Below are positions 58,501 through 64,000 of a stretch of DNA of 64,000 bases, piece after piece. Every line of letters starts with the position of its first letter. Position 1 is the stretch's first letter. The notes below the pieces were generated by a model. It saw nothing but the letters and a program-made list of their open reading frames with translations, was not told the DNA's origin and made no database searches. The DNA is taken from assembly GCA_030248215.1 (NCBI GenBank), contig JASANG010000610.1, forward strand, positions 124,001 to 188,000, read 5' to 3'. Source of the stretch: Enoplolaimus lenunculus (lineage: Eukaryota > Nematoda > Enoplea > Enoplida > Thoracostomopsidae). A program made the position numbers and the translations under genes.

Positions 58501-61500
58501 AGTGTTGTTCAACAACTTGGTGTTCTTTATACCAAACTTCATGGAAGTACTAGTCAGGGTTTGCATTTTTCTATTGTTTTATGTGCGGTGGTTTACATAT
58601 GTGCGTTTAGTAAGTTTGCTTAAGTTACGATGAAAAACGTGAGAAATTCAAGTTATTCAGCTTTTTCAACCCTGAAACAGTCTCGATTTATGCAAACATA
58701 TTTGTATTTCTTATTCCTGTTGAAATTTTTGCCCCAGTAATTTATTGTTCCAATGTGTTAGCTATGTAGCTTTTAATATCGTGATTCGGTCATACAGTTT
58801 TAGCGGTGTTTCGAATGACAAGAATCTACTCTACAGCGGTATTTTTTGCTCGTTGATTTTCTAACTTTTCAACGTCGTGAGGGGTTGTGCCAGTTGTAAG
58901 AATTAAGAGTTTGTCAACGAAATTATAAAATAGGTTTTCTCAGTTGGAAAAAACCTAACGAAAAACTCATAGCTAAAGCAGTGGTAATTTTGGATGAAAA
59001 TAATAGTTTTAATTAGTTTTAGTTCTGTCTGAACTGTTATATGTTCTGTTTAGTAGCTGAAGTTGCATTTCGATTGTTATTAGGAGACGAACATGGTTCA
59101 CGGGAGGACTCGCCTCAAGTGCCAAGTTCAGTTATGGGCAGCGGCCGGCGAAAATCGAAACCAACTAAACGAGTTACGTTTAATTTTACTGAAATCGAAC
59201 GACAAGCCGAAAACGAAGCGCTCAAAGAAAAGGTAATTTTTAACAAATGAAAATTTACCTGGAGTCTTTTACGCGCTTGTTCCGAGTATTTTTCTCTTTT
59301 CGGATTTAAACGTGCAGCACGTTTAAAGTTTGTTTGATTCAAAATAGCTTGGTAAACATTAATCTCAGAGCATCGTTTATATTATGTAATATGGTTTTGT
59401 GGTGTTTCCGAAAATCAAGCTTGGACCTACATCCTGAGTTCCATCATTACAACCATTTACAAGTGAAATACATAACACAAATCAGGTGTAACCACGATAT
59501 GCTTGCAGATCGGGCGGAAAATCAACCTTCGTTTTCTGCTCATTAGAATTTTTTGCCTTAGACATTATTGCAAGCTTGAGAACGCAGCGCCTGGCGGTAA
59601 TAAGAAACAATTTGAATATTTTAGATTGATGAGCTGCTTATTGAACAAGAGCGGTTGGTGGCGGACAAATCAGAACTTGCATCGAAAATTGAAATTTTGA
59701 ATGAAAACATCGATACAATGAATGATGAGTCAGGTGATTGGTTATTTGTCTGTCTTTTTCTTCTATTTTCGTGGCTGTAGTACAATGAGCAGCATCAGTT
59801 TAGTTTAAAGCAGGCGTCGTGATGAATGAAAAATTTATTTTAACACTACATATGTTGACGCTATGTATTTACTATATAGTACGATTTTAATGTGGTAGTA
59901 GCTTCTCGCTAATATTTGCAAAATATTTATTATTACATTTTATGTTAAACAAAACAGTTGGTTTGGTTTGATTTTATAGTATTCTGTGCTTCTGTGTCCA
60001 ATGGTACGCTTTTGGTGTAAATTCAGTCGTTTCACTGGCGTTAGTCATGCAAAAATACCAAAGATTATACAGCAATTTTAATTATTATCAATTCAAACGT
60101 AGGTCAGGAAAATGTGTCTTAACCCACCATAATGGCAGCCAGTAAAATTATTTTAGACGCCGCAATGGAACAGCTAAATTCTGAAGTCGCTGAGTTGCGA
60201 GAGCAATGCGAACGTTTGTCAGAAGAGGCTCGTATCGCTAGACAGCAAGCTGAAGAAACTCTGCGTGACTGCCGCAACAAAATCGATAAAAACCTTCGAT
60301 TTCGTGCTCAACAGCAAGCTAGGATCAGAGAGTTAGAGGATAGCGTCAAGCAGATGGAACTGGTTTGTTTCTCAGTTATCTATTTCTTGCTGTGAATGTT
60401 TTATTAGTTTGTTACCTGGTTTTGTCCTCGGGATCGGGTTTAGTCCCTGTTATGCAATAAATTTGTGAAGTTTGTCTCGCGTCTTTATATGTTGTCTACT
60501 TTTGTGTAGTCCTGCTTGGTTCAAATGTGCTAAATTGTCTTACTTTTTAAATTTGGATATGCGGTACAATGTCTGTATGTCACAATTTTGTTTTAGAATG
60601 TTGATGCTAATGCTACGCTTACCAAAAAGAATGGATGCGACCAAGAAATTCAGTGTAAGTACTCTATTTAGCGTAGATCTTTTTGATAGAGGAATACTCT
60701 GTCATCCGAAGAAACGTAGAACTTGTGTAATGCGTTTTTCGCTCGTTTTAAATTTGCGTATATACCTCCCTAAATATCAAATAAGATTTATAGATAATGA
60801 CAGTCTTTTACTTCAAGTTTATTTGTATCAAATTGTATAAAATCTTTCATAAATGTCGTACACATACAGACGCTGCTGCTATTTTGATTCTTTAACGTGC
60901 GCTAACACTTTTTGTAGTTTCAGGCGGTTTGCTGACAGATATAGTTCAACCAACATCCTGTGACGTTGTAAACAACAACAACAACAACAACAACAACAGC
61001 AACAACAACAACAACAGCAACAACAACAACAGCTTCTTGCCACCAGCGCAAATTTCAGAATTACATCAAAGTTGCGAATCACAAATTTCAGCGTTGCATC
61101 AAAAAATTAACAGTGACCAAACCTCAATTCTGCCCAGCGATATTTCTCTTCTGCAAGCAACAATAACGGAGTTGCTTGGTGTGTGGTCATGTTACGCTCA
61201 ATCAAGCAATTCACTGAATTCTCGTCAACTATTGGGCAATCATGGCAATCAGAACAATGTAGAGGATATAATAAAGAATTCGAAAGAAAATCAATGTGCA
61301 ATTGATAAGCTTCGAGCGGAAATTTTACAAATTACAACCGGTTTTCAAAATGCTACCGCACGCAGCACACATTTGGAGGTCGAGCTCACTAGTGTTCAAG
61401 AGCACTTGGCAGCCGTGAAAACTCAACTGTCTGAGTACGAGTCAAAAATAAAACAAATCAGCGTCGATAATGCCACATTGGAAGCTGAAGTTGCAAAACA

Positions 61501-63674
61501 GCGTTTACACGCGAAAGCGAGTGATAAGAAAATGAAGATTGCGATGCAAGACGTGAATGGTTTGAAGTTAGAGCTTGAAAAAGCTCGCAGTGCTCTCGAT
61601 GAACAATCTAAAGCGTACCATGTTTGTACTGCTGAACTACAGGAGTGGAAACGAGAATTTGAAATCGCTGTGGATGCACGAAAGCAGTTACAGAATGAAT
61701 TAGATGTGGTTCGCAGGGAAAATGATACGTTGATGTCAAAAGTAAGATCGGTTCATAATGAGCAGTTTGGAACTCCACAAGCAATAATTAGTGAGCTAAA
61801 AAGTGAGCAAGCGCGTTTGCGGGCGGAAGTTGTCAAAGCTAAAACCGATTTGGAGTTGGCTGTGAGTGCTAGACAACGTTTGGAGGAAGAATTGTCGAGA
61901 GCGGAATTTGACAAACAATCGCTACAAGCCCAGATAGAAACTATCAGCGCTGAAGGTCAAGTAAATGGAACAATGAGACGTTTTATGGATGAAAGAGACA
62001 GCCTTTTGCGGAAACTTGATAATACGGAAAAAGAAATGAAAATTGTTCAAGCGAAACTTGACGAACAATTGAAGATATCTCAAACCGCGAATGCGTCTAA
62101 TTTAGAGTCAAAAAACATGGTGAATTTTATATATTTGACATAGTGTTTGTATGGAACAAACACAGTTTTATTAACAAAATTGTTAGTGTTTCATTAAGTT
62201 TTGCTTTTATTGGCTTCTTAACTGTAGTATAGACAGAACTCGAATAGCCTAACAGAACCTACATCGAGGACAGGCATTTCATTTGCTGGAATGTTTTGCC
62301 TTCTTACCTTACACAGCAAGAAACTTTTCAGATTGTGGTGAACCGTAATCATATAGTTTTTAGATTGCCAAACTGCAAGATGACTTGACCGAATTGTCAT
62401 ATCGCGAAAATGATTTACGATGCCAAGTGGAAGCTAAACAAACCGTCGTTTGTTCGCTGAAAAATGAAATTGACGAATTGCAGCGACAAAGAGAAATGGA
62501 AAAAGTTGGTTTAATTACGAATTTTCGTTGAATTTTCTTAACTAATTGAACGCTAAATTTTGTTAAAAATATGTAAACTTGCGATGTATCAGAATTTTAT
62601 AGATACAACGAATGGTTATTTGCAATTTTTGCAGTTATGGTAGTTTGTTGTCCTGCTTCATATTACAATGAGGGACAACTTCTACTAAAGGTTTCGGCAC
62701 ATGTTTGCTTCGGCTTAAATTTATACAATATCTTAGATTGTTCAGGGCAGCTATAGTACATGCAGGAAAATGAATGAAAACAATTTAAAATGTTGCTGGC
62801 TCTGGCGACTATTTCTAAAGCATTTTAAAAACTTTTCTAGCGGTTATTTCTGAAGCATTTAAAAAATTTTGGATGTCGAACTTTGCAATTTTCATTGTGC
62901 ATACGTACAATGAAACATCGGTAATTTGAGAATATAGGGTAATAGTTGCGTTTTGATCCATTAACTTTTTAACGTGCATAAGTTAGTATAATATGCGCCA
63001 ATCTGGCTTCCTGGTTAGAAACATTACATGCTATAGGTGATGTGCATGATCTAGAATATCGTTTAAGTACGCTTAAACAATTCAACATTGTCATTAGCTA
63101 GAAATTTTTGCTGATCTTCAGGCAGAATACGAAGATTTGTCAAAAACTTGTAAGAAGTATAAACTCAAACAAAAAGCTGCAAAGCTAAAAGCGGATGCAA
63201 TGCTGAAGGAACGTAACGAATGGCAGTCTGCAGAACAAAGTTATACCGTAAGCTTTTATGTAATAAAAATTTTAAAAGTCGATAAAATGTGGCCACAGAT
63301 GACAAACTCTGGTCTGATCTCATTTGAATAAGGAACAGATATCAGTTGGTCTGGGGTGTTACATGGGTGCTTGTAGGTATTTTCGCAAGTAATTTTGTAG
63401 TGTTTGGCATGAAATAATGCAGCATTTACAGTAATTTTGGCCAGTTGGGCAGAAAAAACGACATGGCATGTGTTTTTAGTACCCAGCTTGAAATTATTGT
63501 TAATGCTGGCAGTAACATATTAACAATGTATTGTTACAGGAGCGCATCGAACAACTCGAAAATGAAGTTAGCGAGCTGAAAAAAGAAATTGATGACATTC
63601 AGAATGAATTGGAATTGGCGGAAGCAGAAACTCAAAAGATTCAGAAGCGCTGTGATGTTTACTGCGACGATAAA
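55530..63674 (+). CDS. Long coiled-coil protein, 3' end outside the window
   Basis: Twelve exons with agreeing phases: 55530-55613, 56718-56873, 57702-57884, 58444-58558, 59057-59232, 59625-59733, 60157-60362, 60597-60654, 60924-62119, 62364-62504, 63122-63247, 63540-63674 (then a GTAAAA donor), about 895 residues so far. The N-terminus is acidic (MFAPESNEPVESDVSEDD), then comes a heptad-rich stretch (RIIELNNDIVEKETRVIELQ, REKDEVLRAKNKAVQ), a basic SGRRKSKPTKRVTFNFTEIE patch, more coiled coil, an asparagine-rich loop (exon 9) and about 350 residues of coiled coil (ELKSEQARLRAEVVKAKTDL, RQRLEEELSRAEFDKQSLQ). The layout is like golgins and centrosomal scaffold proteins. I cannot name the family and did not see a GRIP domain or other diagnostic module. 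A cytoskeletal or Golgi tether role is only a guess. Acceptors at exons 2 and 4 are TTTAAG and exon 3 TTTGAG, weaker than the usual TTTCAG. Confidence 0.85.
55884..56527. mobile_element. CAGGGTGCARCCG element in intron 1 of the coiled-coil gene
   Basis: The left edge reads GCAGGGTGCAACCGAATGCC with ACTGCCGGAGCCGGAGCGGT following. The right edge is TTGCCGGAGCCGGATATCCG, then GCTGCACCCTGG, the inverse arrangement. The length is about 640 bp. Internally there are GAGTCTCGGTGGTTTGGAAC-like sequences without a domain. The ends are shared with the repeats at 36661 and 41972. Ends starting CAGGGTGCA suggest a hAT-like non-autonomous element, but no 8-bp target duplication was confirmed. Confidence 0.55.
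60970..61031 (+). repeat. In-frame AAC/AGC triplet run coding for poly-asparagine
   Basis: A microsatellite of AAC triplets broken by three AGC codons lies near the start of exon 9 of the coiled-coil gene. It encodes nine, five and four asparagines, each run followed by a serine. It adds a flexible polar linker between coiled-coil blocks. The opposite strand reads as a poly-cysteine ORF, an artefact. Confidence 0.9.
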
Positions 63675-64000
63675 GTAAAATTTTGAATTTGAGTTTGGTT
63701 TGAGCTGAATCATAGGCTGAAAGTGAGAACAGTTTCGATATCGGTAATAATCACAAGTTTTCGGTAGTAAAATTAATGATGACTTTTGCAGTAGGCAGTA
63801 AGTTGGAATGAATTAAATTTCACTTGCTGGCATATTAGCAGTACGTTTAGTTATAAAGCGATGTTGTCTGTTAAGTCTTATTTTAGAAAATTGACGAAAA
63901 TGAACATGTGTTATATCATGTATAGTTTATATTGTGTAAAACGGTTCTTTAAGTGTTTGCTTAAATATTGGTATCTGACGGTTTCAAGTTACCATTAGTA
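63675..64000 (+). other. Intron of the coiled-coil gene running off the window
   Basis: After the GTAAAA donor at 63675 no further exon with coiled-coil coding was found up to the right edge. The gene therefore continues beyond the window. Confidence 0.6.

Noticed and set aside
60879-61082. Minus-strand poly-cysteine ORF
   Set aside because: It is the reverse reading of the AAC triplet run in the coiled-coil gene.
1-64000. Retrovirus-like, LTR or Polinton-type element
   Set aside because: No long terminal repeats, polymerase, integrase or capsid-like frame was recognised. All mobile DNA seen here is short and non-coding.

Overview
The window is AT-rich eukaryotic DNA from an invertebrate animal. 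Genes are split by many introns with GT-AG borders, the proteins are typical metazoan house-keeping families, and intergenic and intronic DNA is full of small non-autonomous DNA transposons. Degenerate arrays of a TTAGGC-type hexamer recur. TTAGGC is the nematode telomere unit, which hints at a nematode-like animal, but I would not name a clade on that alone. I saw no bacterial genes, rRNA, CRISPR array, retrovirus-like or Polinton-like element.

Layout. 1-25 kb holds no gene I can support: it is short chance ORFs, degenerate TTAAGC/TTAGGC-like DNA and several copies of one MITE family, including one copy inserted inside another. 25-35 kb (minus strand) is a 13-exon gene for an AFG3L2-like m-AAA protease with altered protease and pore motifs. 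38.2-40.8 kb (minus) is a two-exon METTL25B-like methyltransferase. 41-43.5 kb is repeat DNA: a TTAGGC-rich satellite, a MITE, and a tandem repeat that happens to be open in frame. 44.3-44.9 kb (minus) is GET1/WRB. 46.8-48.3 kb (minus) is complete five-exon PDCD5. 48.98-54.2 kb (plus) is complete eleven-exon PTGR3/ZADH2, head to head with PDCD5. 55.5 kb to the right edge (plus) is the first twelve exons of a long coiled-coil protein that runs out of the window.

Exon models were built by hand from translated homology to remembered family sequences, reading-phase agreement at every junction, and splice-site consensus. PDCD5, PTGR3, the AAA and peptidase part of the AFG3-like gene and the coiled-coil gene have phase-consistent junctions throughout. 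The 5' end of the AFG3-like gene is unresolved.

The genes do not form an obvious pathway. Four neighbours share the minus strand, separated by about 2-5 kb, and PDCD5 and PTGR3 share a 723-bp divergent intergenic region. The most unusual finding is the AFG3-like protein: its ATPase Walker and arginine-finger motifs are intact, but the pore loop is gone, HEAGH reads HDAGH and the IPRG substrate-binding strand is lost.
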